A stretch of DNA of 64,000 bases from Opitutales bacterium (GTDB taxonomy: Bacteria > Verrucomicrobiota > Verrucomicrobiia > Opitutales > Oceanipulchritudinaceae), in the NCBI GenBank assembly GCA_007133065.1, contig SLNJ01000056.1, positions 1 to 64,000 of the forward strand, read 5' to 3'. The notes under the pieces are model-generated. The model had not been told where the DNA came from and did not search any database. It was given only the letters and a program-made list of their open reading frames with translations. The translations under genes were made by a program, and so were the position numbers. Below are positions 53,613-63,675 of this stretch, in pieces; the stretch's first letter is position 1, and each line of letters opens with the position of its first letter.

Positions 53613-54919
53613 ACGCATCCCCTGCCAACCAGCCATCAAGCCTCGAGCCGGAGGTCCTTCGCAGGGCCCCGGTGGCGATCTTCGGTTGGGGGGTGAGCGG
53701 CAAGGCCGCCGGCGCGTTGCTCGACCGGCTCGATTGCCCGAGCATCGCCTACGACGAACGCGAGGGCGATCGCGCCCGTCGCACGTTTGGACCCGCGGAG
53801 GCGCGCGAGCATCACCTGGTGATCTACAGTCCGGGGTTCGCCTCGGACCATCCTTGGCTCAAAGTCGCAAGGGCGGGCGGATGCCGCTGCATCGGAGAGC
53901 TGGAGTTCGCATTTCACTTCTGGGAGGGTGAGATCATCGCAGTCACCGGAACCAATGGTAAGACCACGCTCGCGGAGTTCCTTACCTTTCTACTCAAGCG
54001 GGAGGGCAAGGATGCCGTGGCAGTCGGGAACAACGGATATCCCCTTTCGCGACTCGCGGTTCGTGCCGAGCATTCCCGCGTTACAGCGGTCTGCGAGATC
54101 AGCTCGTTTCAAGCTGAATCCCTCGAACAATTCCGTGCGGATGTGCTCTTCTGGACAAATTTCAGCGAGACGCACCTCGATCGCTATGCCGCGCCGCGTG
54201 ATTATTTTCTGGCGAAGTGGCGGCTTATCGAGCTGCTGCGACAGCCGAATCTCTACCTTTCCGCCGATGTTGCCGTGGCCGCCCGGGATTTCGGGTACGA
54301 TGTGCCCGGTATCGCCAGCATCGTCGACTGCGAGCCCCCCCTCAACTGGACGCTGCCCGAGAACTCCGCGTTCGCAGCGCGCTCGCAGCGGCGCAATCTG
54401 CAGCTGGTGCGGGCGTACTGGAAGGATCGCGGGGCCTCGGAGAGCGCGCTTCTCGAAGCGGCGGGCCATTTCGGCATTCGCGAACACCGGTTGCAGCGGA
54501 TTGCAGCGATCGACGGCGTCTCATTCTGGAATGATTCCAAGGCGACGAATTTCGCCGCCGCTCTCGGTGCGTTGGAGAACTTCGACCATGCCGTCATCTG
54601 GATCGGCGGTGGCGAAAACCGCGGCGGAGATATTGCCGCGTTCGCGCGCGCCCTGGCGCCGCGGGTGCGCGGGGCATTTTTGGTCGGAGAGACCGGGGAG
54701 GCAATGTGCGACCACCTCGCCGGGCACGGGGTGCCCGCCCGCGTCCGCGCCTCCGTCCCGGAGGCGGTCGCATCGGCGTGGGAGATGAGCGGTCCGAACG
54801 ATGCTGTATTGTTCAGTCCCGGATTCTCCAGCCACGATTCATTTCGCAATTACATCGAACGCGGCATCTGTTTCAAAAACGCGGTTTTAGGTTTGAAGAG
54901 CGAATCGACCCTTGATTGA
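53609..54919 (+). CDS. murD: UDP-MurNAc-L-Ala:D-Glu ligase MurD
   Basis: A 436-aa Mur ligase that adds D-glutamate to UDP-MurNAc-L-alanine. Seen motifs are VAIFGWGVSGKAAGALL (N-terminal Rossmann), VTGTNGKTTLAEFL, EISSFQAESLEQF, NFSETHLDRY, NDSKATNFAAALGAL and LFSPGFSSHDSFRNY. It starts at ATG 53609, overlapping the mraY stop. The longer open frame upstream is a shadow of mraY. Confidence 0.95.
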   Translation: MNASPANQPSSLEPEVLRRAPVAIFGWGVSGKAAGALLDRLDCPSIAYDEREGDRARRTFGPAEAREHHLVIYSPGFASDHPWLKVARAGGCRCIGELEFAFHFWEGEIIAVTGTNGKTTLAEFLTFLLKREGKDAVAVGNNGYPLSRLAVRAEHSRVTAVCEISSFQAESLEQFRADVLFWTNFSETHLDRYAAPRDYFLAKWRLIELLRQPNLYLSADVAVAARDFGYDVPGIASIVDCEPPLNWTLPENSAFAARSQRRNLQLVRAYWKDRGASESALLEAAGHFGIREHRLQRIAAIDGVSFWNDSKATNFAAALGALENFDHAVIWIGGGENRGGDIAAFARALAPRVRGAFLVGETGEAMCDHLAGHGVPARVRASVPEAVASAWEMSGPNDAVLFSPGFSSHDSFRNYIERGICFKNAVLGLKSESTLD

Positions 54920-54942
54920 ATTAAAATAGAGAACGCCAAATC

Positions 54943-55977
54943 ATGAAATTCACACGTATATTTGGAATCGTATTAGGCCTGCATGTTATGATCATCAGTA
55001 TCATCCTCGTGCAGCCGGGATGTCAGACCACTCCCGACAGGGCGGATGCGGCCGATCCTCAGCCCGCCGCCCGCGTTGCGGAAACAGAGCCGGAAGGCGC
55101 CGTCCACCCGGACTTCAACGCCGGGCTCGTCGCCGAACGGCGTCGTCCCGGCGATCGGCAACCGCCGCGCCGCCCGGACCGGCCGGTTGAATCCCGGGAT
55201 TTGGAAGCCGGCCGCACCGATGTGCTCGAGCCGCTTCGGCCCGCATCCCCAGAGCCCGATGATCTGGATGAGCCAGTCTCCACCTACACCGTGCAGCGCG
55301 GCGACACGCTCAGCGGCATCGCCCGGAGCCGCGGCGTTCGGCTTTCCGATCTCCTGCAGCTGAATGACCTGACTCGCGAGTCGACGATTTACGTCGGCCA
55401 GGAACTCAGAGTTCCCAAGGCGCCGGAAGGTGAATATGAGCGGGATCAGGAGGGAGTCGGATACGAGGTTCGCTCCGGTGATACCATCTCGCATATCGCC
55501 CGCCGACACAGCGTCAGTGTCAACGCCATCCGCGAGGCGAACAACCTCCGTGATGACACCATCTATGTCGGCCAGCAGTTAATAATCCCGGGGGCTTCGG
55601 CGGCCGCGCCACCTCCGGACGACGTCAGGAGGGAACGCGAACGCGCGCCGGAACGCGTGCCGGATGAAGGAATGATATACGAGGTGCGCGCCGGCGACAC
55701 GCTCGGCCGGATCGCCCGGCGCCATGGGGTTTCCGTCTCCGAACTGCGGGCCGCGAACAATATCCGGGGCGACATGATTCGGATCGGCCAAAAGCTGAGA
55801 ATTCCCGGTGTCGACACGGATCCCGAAGAGCCGGCGGAAACCGTGGAGGAACCGCCCGTCATGCGGCAGGTGCCCGTCGAGCGCGATGAAATCCCGACCC
55901 TCTTGGATCTCGAACGGCTCAGCCCTCTCGATGACGAGGAGATTCCACTGGTTCCGGTGGATGACGACGACCAATGA
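54943..55977 (+). CDS. LysM-repeat protein inside the dcw cluster
   Basis: A 344-aa secreted protein with an N-terminal signal or anchor (residues 7-24, ending in QPGC, a possible but atypical lipobox) and three LysM domains near residues 108-150 (YTVQRGDTLSGIARSRGV), 167-210 (YEVRSGDTISHIARRHSV) and 245-290 (YEVRAGDTLGRIARRHGV). LysM binds peptidoglycan GlcNAc. Between them are charged, Pro-rich linkers; the tail is acidic. It overlaps ftsW by 4 bases. A role in septal peptidoglycan is inferred from its position; no enzymatic domain is visible. Confidence 0.88.
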   Translation: MKFTRIFGIVLGLHVMIISIILVQPGCQTTPDRADAADPQPAARVAETEPEGAVHPDFNAGLVAERRRPGDRQPPRRPDRPVESRDLEAGRTDVLEPLRPASPEPDDLDEPVSTYTVQRGDTLSGIARSRGVRLSDLLQLNDLTRESTIYVGQELRVPKAPEGEYERDQEGVGYEVRSGDTISHIARRHSVSVNAIREANNLRDDTIYVGQQLIIPGASAAAPPPDDVRRERERAPERVPDEGMIYEVRAGDTLGRIARRHGVSVSELRAANNIRGDMIRIGQKLRIPGVDTDPEEPAETVEEPPVMRQVPVERDEIPTLLDLERLSPLDDEEIPLVPVDDDDQ

Positions 55978-57131
55978 TCGAACCGTATATCGACAGGAGA
56001 TCGGAGCGGTTGCCCGGGAGCGGCAGCCTTTCCACACTCGCGCTTCTCCTGGCGGTGGCGGCGTTGTGTATCCTCGGACTCCTTATGCTTTATAGCGTGG
56101 GGCGTTCGCATGACGGCGGTTCGGGATCGCACGTGATTCGACAATCCGTGTGGATGGTGATCGCGTGGTCGGCGCTTCTGATCACCTGGCGTATCCCGCT
56201 CGAACCGCTCCGGCGGTGTGCCTGGGGGATCGGGATTGTGTCGCTCGCCCTCCTGATCGTGGTGTTGATCCCCGGGATCGGGGTGATGGTCAACGGTGCC
56301 CGGCGCTGGATTGATCTCGGCCCTGTTCACATGCAGGTCTCCGATTTTGCAAAAATCGGGATGATCTTCGTGCTCGCTCACTACCTTGCCGCGAATCAGC
56401 GCAACCTGAAGGCGTTCTGGTGCGGGTACGCGGTTCCTTGCGGCATGATCGGGCTGGTATTCATCCTGGTGCTCCTGCAGCCGGACTTCGGCACGGCACT
56501 CTTATGTGCCTTGGTCGGGGCGGCGATGCTCTTTCTTGCGGGCGCGCGGATGGCATACCTGGTTCCCAGCGCGATCGCGGGAGTCGCCTTTTTCGCCACC
56601 GCGGTGTTCCACGATCCGGTCCGCCTGCGCCGTATCCTCGTATTCCTCGATGCCGAGGGGAATCGCACGGAGGGAGCCTACCAGTTGTGGCAGGCCATGC
56701 TCGCGTTTGGAGTCGGCGGCTGGACCGGGGTTGGGATCGGGAATGGCCGCCAGCAGCTCGCCTTCCTGCCCGAGGCGCACACCGATTTTATCTTTCCGAT
56801 CGTCGGTGAGGAACTGGGCCTCATCTTCTCAGCCCTGGTCGTGATCCTCTTTCTGGTGATCTTTACGATCATCGTGATACGGTTGCGCGCGGCGCCGAAC
56901 CTCTTTCATTTCCTCCTGGTTTTCGGGGCAATGCTGGCGGTGACTCTCCAGGCACTCACGAACCTGGGGGTCGCCACCGGCCTGCTGCCCACCAAGGGTC
57001 TTTCGCTGCCGTTCGTTAGCTACGGTGGTTCAAACCTGCTGGCCACGTTCATCCTACTCGGTTTGATTCTGAACTGCTTTCGCCAGTGGGAGCGCGGGGG
57101 GCTCAATCGCGCCAAGGAGGTCGCTGCCTAG
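55974..57131 (+). CDS. ftsW: Septal peptidoglycan polymerase FtsW
   Basis: A 385-aa SEDS-family membrane glycosyltransferase with about 10 helices that polymerises lipid II, working with FtsI. Landmarks are NGARRWIDLGPVHMQVSDFAK, LQPDFGTALLC, YQLWQAMLAFGVGGWTGVGI, PEAHTDFIFPIVGEELG and SLPFVSYGGSNLL. Position between murD and murG supports FtsW over RodA. The start overlaps the LysM gene stop. Confidence 0.95.
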   Translation: MIEPYIDRRSERLPGSGSLSTLALLLAVAALCILGLLMLYSVGRSHDGGSGSHVIRQSVWMVIAWSALLITWRIPLEPLRRCAWGIGIVSLALLIVVLIPGIGVMVNGARRWIDLGPVHMQVSDFAKIGMIFVLAHYLAANQRNLKAFWCGYAVPCGMIGLVFILVLLQPDFGTALLCALVGAAMLFLAGARMAYLVPSAIAGVAFFATAVFHDPVRLRRILVFLDAEGNRTEGAYQLWQAMLAFGVGGWTGVGIGNGRQQLAFLPEAHTDFIFPIVGEELGLIFSALVVILFLVIFTIIVIRLRAAPNLFHFLLVFGAMLAVTLQALTNLGVATGLLPTKGLSLPFVSYGGSNLLATFILLGLILNCFRQWERGGLNRAKEVAA

Positions 57132-57133
57132 CC

Positions 57134-58261
57134 ATGGGAGACTTTCTTATAGCATGCGGGGGAACGGGAGGACATCTCTCGCCGGGAATCGCGGTGGCGG
57201 AGCGCCTGAATGCGCGCGGTTATAACTCCTCCCTGATTGTGAGCCGGCGTGAAGTGGACAGCCGCCTCTGCAGAAAATACAAGGATTACACATTCATTCG
57301 AACGCCGGGCGTCCCGTTCTCGTGGAACCCGGTTCGAATGGTTTACTTCGGAGCCGAACAGCTGCGTGCCTTAATCTTTTCGCTGCGGTTGGTGCGGAAG
57401 GCCCGGCCGCTCGCGATCATCGCGTTCGGCGGTTATACCTCGGTCGCCATCGCGTTGGCCGGAGTCGTGCTGCGGGTTCCGCTCATCCTTCACGAGGCGA
57501 ACCGAAAACCGGGTCGCGCGGTGCGTTGGCTCGCCCGGTTTGCCGACCGCATCTACCTGCCGTCCGGCATCCGGATCGGAGTTCTTCAAGGAGCCAAGAC
57601 CCGGTCCCCGGGGTACCCGGTTCGCAAAGAGATTCGCCGCGTCTCCCGCGAGCGGGCACGGAGGGCCCTCGGCATCGACACACAGGGCAAACTGCTCGTC
57701 GTGTTCGGCGGCAGCCAGGGCGCCGGCGCGCTCAACGAATGGGTGCGCACGAATCTTCAGGCCTTGGGTGCCGAGGGAATCAACGTCTATTGCCTGACCG
57801 GGGTGGGGAAGGGGTCCGACGGCGTGTTCCAGTTCCAGGCCCCGGATGGGTCGCACGTGAAGGCGACGTTCACGCCGTTCAGCGACCGGATGGGAGACGT
57901 CCTCTCCAGCGCCGATCTTACCGTGGCCCGTGCCGGGGCCGGCTCGATCGCGGAGTTGATTCACTGCCATACACCGTCGATTCTGATCCCGTATCCGTAC
58001 GCATCGGATAACCACCAACGGGAGAACGCGCAATTCCTGGAGCGGCAGGGAGGCTGCCTCGTGCTCGACCAAACACGACTGCGCGACCTGTTCTCCGAGG
58101 TTCGCGAACTCATTTTCAACGACTGGCTTCTCGATCGGTTTCGGGATAATCTTCGGATGCTCGACGAAGGGGACAGCGCGGAGCGAATCGCGGACGACCT
58201 GACCAGGCTGCTGCGGTTGCGGCGGCAGAAGATCGGCGAGCGGAGCGCCGTGATGAATTAA
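57134..58261 (+). CDS. murG: UDP-GlcNAc:lipid I transferase MurG
   Basis: A 375-aa GT28 glycosyltransferase, peripheral on the inner membrane, that turns lipid I into lipid II. Motifs are FLIACGGTGGHLSPGIAVAE at the N-terminus, GGYTSVAIALAG, HEANRKPGRAVRWLARFAD, VVFGGSQGAGALNEWV and ADLTVARAGAGSIAELI. ATG 57134 is 2 bases after the ftsW stop, with AAGGAGG a little far upstream (12 bases). Confidence 0.95.
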   Translation: MGDFLIACGGTGGHLSPGIAVAERLNARGYNSSLIVSRREVDSRLCRKYKDYTFIRTPGVPFSWNPVRMVYFGAEQLRALIFSLRLVRKARPLAIIAFGGYTSVAIALAGVVLRVPLILHEANRKPGRAVRWLARFADRIYLPSGIRIGVLQGAKTRSPGYPVRKEIRRVSRERARRALGIDTQGKLLVVFGGSQGAGALNEWVRTNLQALGAEGINVYCLTGVGKGSDGVFQFQAPDGSHVKATFTPFSDRMGDVLSSADLTVARAGAGSIAELIHCHTPSILIPYPYASDNHQRENAQFLERQGGCLVLDQTRLRDLFSEVRELIFNDWLLDRFRDNLRMLDEGDSAERIADDLTRLLRLRRQKIGERSAVMN

Positions 58262-58262
58262 G

Positions 58263-60554
58263 ATGATCGCGGGGCAGCACCTCTACTTCATCGGTGTCGG
58301 CGGGATGGGAATGACACCGCTCGCGCTGTACCTGCTCCAGCACGGGGTTCGGGTCGGCGGAATGGATGACGCGATGCCCCCGCGCTTGCGGCGCCTCCTC
58401 CTCGACTGGGGTTGCGAAATCCAGGAACCGGGCGAAACGCTGCCTGGCGAAGTCGATCGCGTCGTGTACTCGAGCGGTGTCCCCGCGGATCACCCGCGGC
58501 TCCTTGAAGCGCGCGAGCGCGGACTGCCGATCGTGCGTCGGGGGGAGATACTCGCGGAACTCGCGCGGGAAAAGCGGTTTCTTGCAGTCGTCGGAAGCCA
58601 CGGAAAGACCACGACCACGGGCATGCTTGTCCATGCCGCCCGGCGCGCCGGGTTTGATTGCGATTACATCCTCGGTGGATTGTTTGCCGACCCGGACGAG
58701 CTTCCCGCGCGCTGCGGTGGAGCGTCATGGCTGATCGCCGAGGTCGACGAAAGCGACGGTACCATCGCCTCCTTCTCTCCGACTGCGACGCTTGTCGTAA
58801 ACCTGGATTGGGATCATGCCGACCGGTACGCGACGGAGGAATCACTCGTGGCGGAGTTCGAAGGGTTGCTCGGCCGGACCCGCGAGAGCATCCTGGTGCC
58901 GTACGAGCTCCGGACGCTCCTGGATAACCGCGACGATGCTCAGACCGCCCGGGTTGCGACCTTTGGGGCGCAGGGGGATTACCGGGCCGAGGAAGTCGCC
59001 GGGCGGCCGGGCGATGGGCTGCGCATCTCTCTGGACGGAGCGTTCCCGGCGCGCGAACTCTCTGTAGGTGCAGCAGGTGCCTTCAACGCACACAACGCAA
59101 CCGCGGCACTGGCAGCGGTGCACCTCCTGTGCGGGCGGATCCCCGAAGACGCGCTCTCCGGCTTTCCAGGGATTCATCGCCGCCAGACCTGCCTCTTCGC
59201 CGGAGAGAATCTTCGTGTGTTTGGAGACTACGCGCACCATCCCACCGAGATCGCCGCCTTGCTCAAACACTGGAGGGACTGGCTTCCCGATTGGCGCCTT
59301 CAGGTGGTGTTTCAGCCGCACCGCTACTCGCGGACGAGGCGGTTCCGGGATGAGTTCGTGAACTCCCTGAGCCGCGCGGACGATTTGTATTTGCTCGAAA
59401 CATACGGAGCGGGAGAGAAACCGCAGGCGGGCGGAAGGGCGTCCGATCTCCGCGATGCGTTCCCGGGGGCCGAGCAGCCGGCTATTCTTAACACCCGGGC
59501 GGATCTCGACCGTGTCCGGGCGCCCGGTACCAAGCCTTGCCTGCTTGGATTCGTGGGCGCCGGGGATATTGAATCGTGGGCGGAGGAATTTGTCGGATCG
59601 CTTCGGGTTCGACACGCAACCCGCGGTTCCTGGATCGAGCGCGCGCAACAAACGTTGTCGCCGCAGAGCGTGTTGCGCTGCGACGAGGCAATCGGCCCCA
59701 AGACGACTCTGCGGGTGGGCGGGATGGCGCGCTACTACAGCGAACCGTCCAACCTCGCCGATCTGCAACGGCTCCTGCACCTGGCTTGTTCGGAGGGGAT
59801 TTCGGTCTTCTTCCTCGGCCGGGGTTCGAATGTGATCGTTCCCGACGACGGTTTCGACGGGCTCGTGGTGCGCTTGACCGGTGAGGCCTGGAAGGGGATC
59901 GCCGCGTGCGAGGACGGGTCCCTGCGGGTCGGCGCCGGCGTGCGCACAAAAGAGCTGTGCGCGTTTGCATGCAGAGAGGGGTTCGGCGGGTTTGAATTTC
60001 TCGAGGGCATCCCCGGGACGGTAGGGGGGGCGCTCCGCATGAACGCCGGAGCGATGCATTGTTCGATGTTCGACGTGGTGCGAGCGGTTCAGGCGGTCGG
60101 CTACGATGGAGTGTACCGCGAGATCGATCACGACGCCTGTCGTGCGACGTATCGATCATGTCCGGGATTGCGTGATGCGGTTGCGGTCGGTGCATCACTG
60201 GAACCGGCATCACGGGAGTCGACGGACAGGATCCGCGAGACGATCCGGGATTTCTCCGAGCGCCGGAAGCGTACCCAGCCGCGCGAGCCGAGCGCCGGAT
60301 GCATGTTCAAGAATCCGGACGGCGCCTTCGCGGGACGCCTGATCGACGAACTGGGATTGAAGGGTACGAGCGTGGGCGGCGCGAAGGTCTCGGAGGTCCA
60401 CGGGAATTTCGTTGTCAACCGCGGGGATGCCACGGCCCGGGACGTCCTGGAACTGATTCGTCGCATCCGCGACACTGCGCGCCGCGAACGGGGGATTGTA
60501 CTCGAACCCGAAGTGCTGCTGCTCGGTCGCTCCTGGGAGGAGGTGCTGGAATGA
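58263..60554 (+). CDS. murC-murB: Fused MurC-MurB: UDP-MurNAc:L-Ala ligase and UDP-GlcNAc-enolpyruvate reductase
   Basis: A single 763-aa reading frame joins two steps of UDP-MurNAc synthesis. Residues 1-455 are MurC (FIGVGGMGMTPLALYLL, VVGSHGKTTTTGML, AEVDESDGTI, AFNAHNATAALAAV, FGDYAHHPTEIAAL, FQPHRYSRT). A linker follows, then residues about 470-763 are MurB (TTLRVGGMARYYSEP FAD domain, FFLGRGSNVIVPDDGFDG, LEGIPGTVGGALRMNAGA, SAGCMFKNPDG, VHGNFVVNRGDATA). The fused protein makes UDP-MurNAc by reduction and then adds L-Ala, though in reverse order along the chain. It overlaps ddl by 4 bases. Confidence 0.95.
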   Translation: MIAGQHLYFIGVGGMGMTPLALYLLQHGVRVGGMDDAMPPRLRRLLLDWGCEIQEPGETLPGEVDRVVYSSGVPADHPRLLEARERGLPIVRRGEILAELAREKRFLAVVGSHGKTTTTGMLVHAARRAGFDCDYILGGLFADPDELPARCGGASWLIAEVDESDGTIASFSPTATLVVNLDWDHADRYATEESLVAEFEGLLGRTRESILVPYELRTLLDNRDDAQTARVATFGAQGDYRAEEVAGRPGDGLRISLDGAFPARELSVGAAGAFNAHNATAALAAVHLLCGRIPEDALSGFPGIHRRQTCLFAGENLRVFGDYAHHPTEIAALLKHWRDWLPDWRLQVVFQPHRYSRTRRFRDEFVNSLSRADDLYLLETYGAGEKPQAGGRASDLRDAFPGAEQPAILNTRADLDRVRAPGTKPCLLGFVGAGDIESWAEEFVGSLRVRHATRGSWIERAQQTLSPQSVLRCDEAIGPKTTLRVGGMARYYSEPSNLADLQRLLHLACSEGISVFFLGRGSNVIVPDDGFDGLVVRLTGEAWKGIAACEDGSLRVGAGVRTKELCAFACREGFGGFEFLEGIPGTVGGALRMNAGAMHCSMFDVVRAVQAVGYDGVYREIDHDACRATYRSCPGLRDAVAVGASLEPASRESTDRIRETIRDFSERRKRTQPREPSAGCMFKNPDGAFAGRLIDELGLKGTSVGGAKVSEVHGNFVVNRGDATARDVLELIRRIRDTARRERGIVLEPEVLLLGRSWEEVLE

Positions 60555-61492
60555 GCCGAACACCGATCATCGCGGTTCTGCACGGAGGAGTGTCGGCGGA
60601 ACGGGAAGTGTCGCTCGTTTCGGGGATCGCGGTGTACGAGGCCCTCGAAGGCGCGTTTCCGGGGAGAGTCCAACTGTACGATCTCGAGAAACCGGAATTA
60701 CCGGACGCTCTCGACCCGGCGACCCACGTCGTGTTCCCAGTCTTGCACGGCACCTTCGGCGAGGATGGCGGGCTCCAATCGCTTCTCGATCGGGCCGGTT
60801 TTGCATACGGCGGTTCAGGAACGGAGGCGAGCCGCTTCTGCATGGACAAGGCCGCGGTCCGGGAGGTTGCGGCCTCCCGAGGGCTGCCTGTTCCCCCGGG
60901 AGCATGCCACACCCTGCCACCGCTCCCCCCGGTCGACACAATCGTCTCGGTCACCGGCGGAGATACCGTGATCAAGCCGCGATCGCAGGGGAGCAGCATC
61001 GACGTCCATTTTGCCGCCGGCGCGCCCGCCCTCGCGAGCACAATGGCGGGTCTGGCGGCCGGCGATTGGATCTTCGAGCAGCGCGTGATCGGGCGTGAAG
61101 CCACAGTAGGCGTGCTGGGCGGCCGGGCGATGGGGGTGGTCGAGATCGTTCCAGGCGATGGTTTCTATGATTACGAGCACAAGTACACCTCCGGGATGAC
61201 CGAATACCGCTTCCCCGCCGATTTTCCACAACCCGTTGTCGAGGCGCTCCGGTCGGCCGCCGAGCTGCTCTTCGAGCTGTGCGGTTGCCGCGACTTTGCG
61301 AGGGCGGATTTCATCGTCCGGGAAAACGGCGACTATCGTATCCTGGAGATCAATACGATCCCCGGATTGACACCGACAAGCCTGCTCCCGAAAAGCGCGG
61401 CGTGTATCGGATTGGACTTTCCCGGTTTGATACACCGCATGGCGGAACCGTCGTTCCGGCGGTTTTCCGAACTGATCACCAACCCGGTTTGA
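60551..61492 (+). CDS. ddl: D-alanine--D-alanine ligase
   Basis: A 313-aa ATP-grasp enzyme that makes D-Ala-D-Ala for MurF. Motifs are VLHGGVSAEREVSLVSG, FPVLHGTFGEDGGLQ, GSGTEASRFCMDK, VIKPRSQGSSIDV, FYDYEHKYTSGMT and ILEINTIPGLTPTSLLPK. The Tyr/omega-loop YDYEHKY fits D-Ala-D-Ala specificity rather than D-Ala-D-Lac. It starts at ATG 60551, inside the end of murC-murB. Confidence 0.95.
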   Translation: MSRTPIIAVLHGGVSAEREVSLVSGIAVYEALEGAFPGRVQLYDLEKPELPDALDPATHVVFPVLHGTFGEDGGLQSLLDRAGFAYGGSGTEASRFCMDKAAVREVAASRGLPVPPGACHTLPPLPPVDTIVSVTGGDTVIKPRSQGSSIDVHFAAGAPALASTMAGLAAGDWIFEQRVIGREATVGVLGGRAMGVVEIVPGDGFYDYEHKYTSGMTEYRFPADFPQPVVEALRSAAELLFELCGCRDFARADFIVRENGDYRILEINTIPGLTPTSLLPKSAACIGLDFPGLIHRMAEPSFRRFSELITNPV

Positions 61493-62445
61493 TGATGCCA
61501 AAGAAAGCAAAATCGACAAACAAGGCCCGCAGGTCCTGGAAGGATATTCCGCAGCACGGTGTACGGCACGCCTCGACCGTTGCTTCGAAACGGCGGCGGC
61601 TCGCCATGGCCACCCGCACGCTTGGAGTCGTGTGCGCGCTGGGAGCGTTGGCCGCCGGCTTGATGTTTGTAGCCTACCTGGTCCGTGACAACCAGCAGCG
61701 CCTCAGCTTCGCCGCGCCCACCAAACCGGCCGTTGAAGTGGTGTTTGAATCCGATGGCGTGCTATCCCGAGGGTGGTTCGCGGAGCACTTCCGGGATCCG
61801 GGGAAACCCCTCAGGGAGATCGATCTCCGATCGCTGAAAGAAGGGATTGAACGCCACGGCCAGATTCACAGCGCCCGGGTTTCCGTTCGCCTGCCCGATC
61901 AGCTCATCGTGCGGGTTCAGGAGAGGGAGCCGATTCTCCGGGCCCGCCTGCAGCCCTCGGATGCCGACCCGATCGATCTTCTGATCGCTTCCGACGGCAC
62001 CGTATACGCCGGCAGCGATTATCCTGCGCAGGCTTTGGCGCGCCTGCCGTACATCGCCGGGATTCGGGTCTCGCGGGAGGGCGACGGATTCCAGTCGCTC
62101 CAGGGGATGGAGACCTTGGCAGAGTTGCTGCGTCTCGCCCGAGTCGAGGCCCCGGAGCTATACCGGGGATGGCGCGTGGTCTCGTGCGAGCAATACGACG
62201 GCGATCCATACGCGTTGAACGCCGTGCTTAGAGTCCGCGGCCGGCACGTCCGTGAAGCGGTCTTTCTGCCGCATGATTTCGGACCGCAACTGGAGCGATT
62301 GAAACAGGTTGTCGAACACGCGCGCCGGGAAGGCGTTGGGCCTCCTTTGCACCGGGTGGATTTGACGCTCGATTCTCGGGCCGTGGTTCAGGTGACCGCG
62401 CCGGAATCGGTGTCGACTAACGTACGGGGAAACCGTTCATTCTAA
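61492..62445 (+). CDS. ftsQ: FtsQ-like cell-division protein
   Basis: A 317-aa bitopic protein: a basic cytoplasmic N-terminus, one transmembrane helix (about residues 42-62, LGVVCALGALAAGLMFVAYL), then a POTRA-like domain (SLKEGIERHGQIHSARVSVR, LPDQLIVRVQEREPILRAR) and a beta domain. Layout and position fit FtsQ/DivIB, which links FtsL-type proteins to FtsW/FtsI. Start codons ATG 61492 and ATG 61495 are adjacent. It is followed by ftsA. Confidence 0.85.
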   Translation: MMPKKAKSTNKARRSWKDIPQHGVRHASTVASKRRRLAMATRTLGVVCALGALAAGLMFVAYLVRDNQQRLSFAAPTKPAVEVVFESDGVLSRGWFAEHFRDPGKPLREIDLRSLKEGIERHGQIHSARVSVRLPDQLIVRVQEREPILRARLQPSDADPIDLLIASDGTVYAGSDYPAQALARLPYIAGIRVSREGDGFQSLQGMETLAELLRLARVEAPELYRGWRVVSCEQYDGDPYALNAVLRVRGRHVREAVFLPHDFGPQLERLKQVVEHARREGVGPPLHRVDLTLDSRAVVQVTAPESVSTNVRGNRSF

Positions 62446-62451
62446 TATGAC

Positions 62452-63672
62452 ATGAGCCAGAAAAGGATTATTGGAGCTGTTGAAATAGGAACCTCGAAAG
62501 TGATTGTTCTCGTCGGGGAACTCGACGGTCGCCGCCATCTGAACATTATTGGAAAAGGACAATCGACCAGCCATGGGGTCAGAAAGGGGGAGATTGTCGA
62601 CCTTAAGGCGGCGGCCGGATGTACGCATGCCGCCCTGATCGCCGCGGAGAAGAATGCGGGAGCGAACATCGAAGGCGTCTACCTGGCCGCCTCGGGCTCG
62701 CATCTCGCCGGGTTCGCGAATCGCGGGGTCACGAACGTCAGCGCCTCCGATGGCAGCATTCGAAACGCCGACGTGGCGCGAGCCTCCGCCGACGCCAAGA
62801 GCAAGGCGCTCCCCGCGGATCGGGTGTACGTCCATCATATGCGCACCGGATCCCTTGTCGATGGGCGGCGTGTGGACAACCCGCTCGCCATGGTGGGAGA
62901 GCGGCTCGAGATGACCTACTGGCATGTTCACGCGGACGAGCGGAAGATCCAGAATATGATCCGGGTGGTCAACGGGTTCGGACTCGACGTGGAGGATGTG
63001 ATTGTTTCGAGCATCGCCTCCGGAAGCATCATTGCCTCCCAGGAGGAGAAGGCGGCCGGGGTTCTCGTTGTCGATATTGGCAGCGGGGCGAGCGATTACG
63101 TGCTCTACCGGAACGGATGCATTCAGCGTTCCGGCGTCATCGCGGTTGGCGGCGACCATTTCACCAACGACCTGAGTATCGGATTGCGCATCAACGCTTC
63201 CAATGCGGAAAACATCAAGCATCGTTGCGGCAAGGCGATTGTCGACAAGCGCGACAAACAGGAACAGGTGCTGATGTACGGGGATCTGCGCATCGGCGAC
63301 CGCCCCATCCCGCGCAATGCGATCTACCGAATTCTCCACGCGCGCGCGGAAGAGTTGTTTATGATCCTCAAGAACAAACTCGGCAGCGCTCTCAACGCTC
63401 AAAATCTCCCCGGCGGAGTCATCCTGACCGGCGGAGGCTCCGCGCTGCACTCGCTTGGCGAGGCTGCGCGACCCGTGCTCGGGGTGGAGGTCAGGCTCGG
63501 CGAATCCCCGTCATGGGTCCGCGATATCGCATTGCGGCGCCCCGAGTACGCGACCGTGTTCGGACTCCTCTACTACGGGTTGAGTGCTCAGCAGAGCGAC
63601 GATGATGATGCGCAGGATGTAGCGGGCGGAGGACTTTTTCAACGCGTGGCGAAAATCTTCAATGTGGGTTGA
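62452..63672 (+). CDS. ftsA: Cell-division protein FtsA
   Basis: A 406-aa actin-like ATPase that anchors FtsZ to the membrane. Landmarks are [19 protein letters not shown], the 1C subdomain insertion ([15 protein letters not shown]), [52 protein letters not shown] and a C-terminal amphipathic helix [12 protein letters not shown] for membrane binding. It is 6 bases after ftsQ. Confidence 0.95.
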   Translation: MSQKRIIGAVEIGTSKVIVLVGELDGRRHLNIIGKGQSTSHGVRKGEIVDLKAAAGCTHAALIAAEKNAGANIEGVYLAASGSHLAGFANRGVTNVSASDGSIRNADVARASADAKSKALPADRVYVHHMRTGSLVDGRRVDNPLAMVGERLEMTYWHVHADERKIQNMIRVVNGFGLDVEDVIVSSIASGSIIASQEEKAAGVLVVDIGSGASDYVLYRNGCIQRSGVIAVGGDHFTNDLSIGLRINASNAENIKHRCGKAIVDKRDKQEQVLMYGDLRIGDRPIPRNAIYRILHARAEELFMILKNKLGSALNAQNLPGGVILTGGGSALHSLGEAARPVLGVEVRLGESPSWVRDIALRRPEYATVFGLLYYGLSAQQSDDDDAQDVAGGGLFQRVAKIFNVG

Positions 63673-63675
63673 ACT

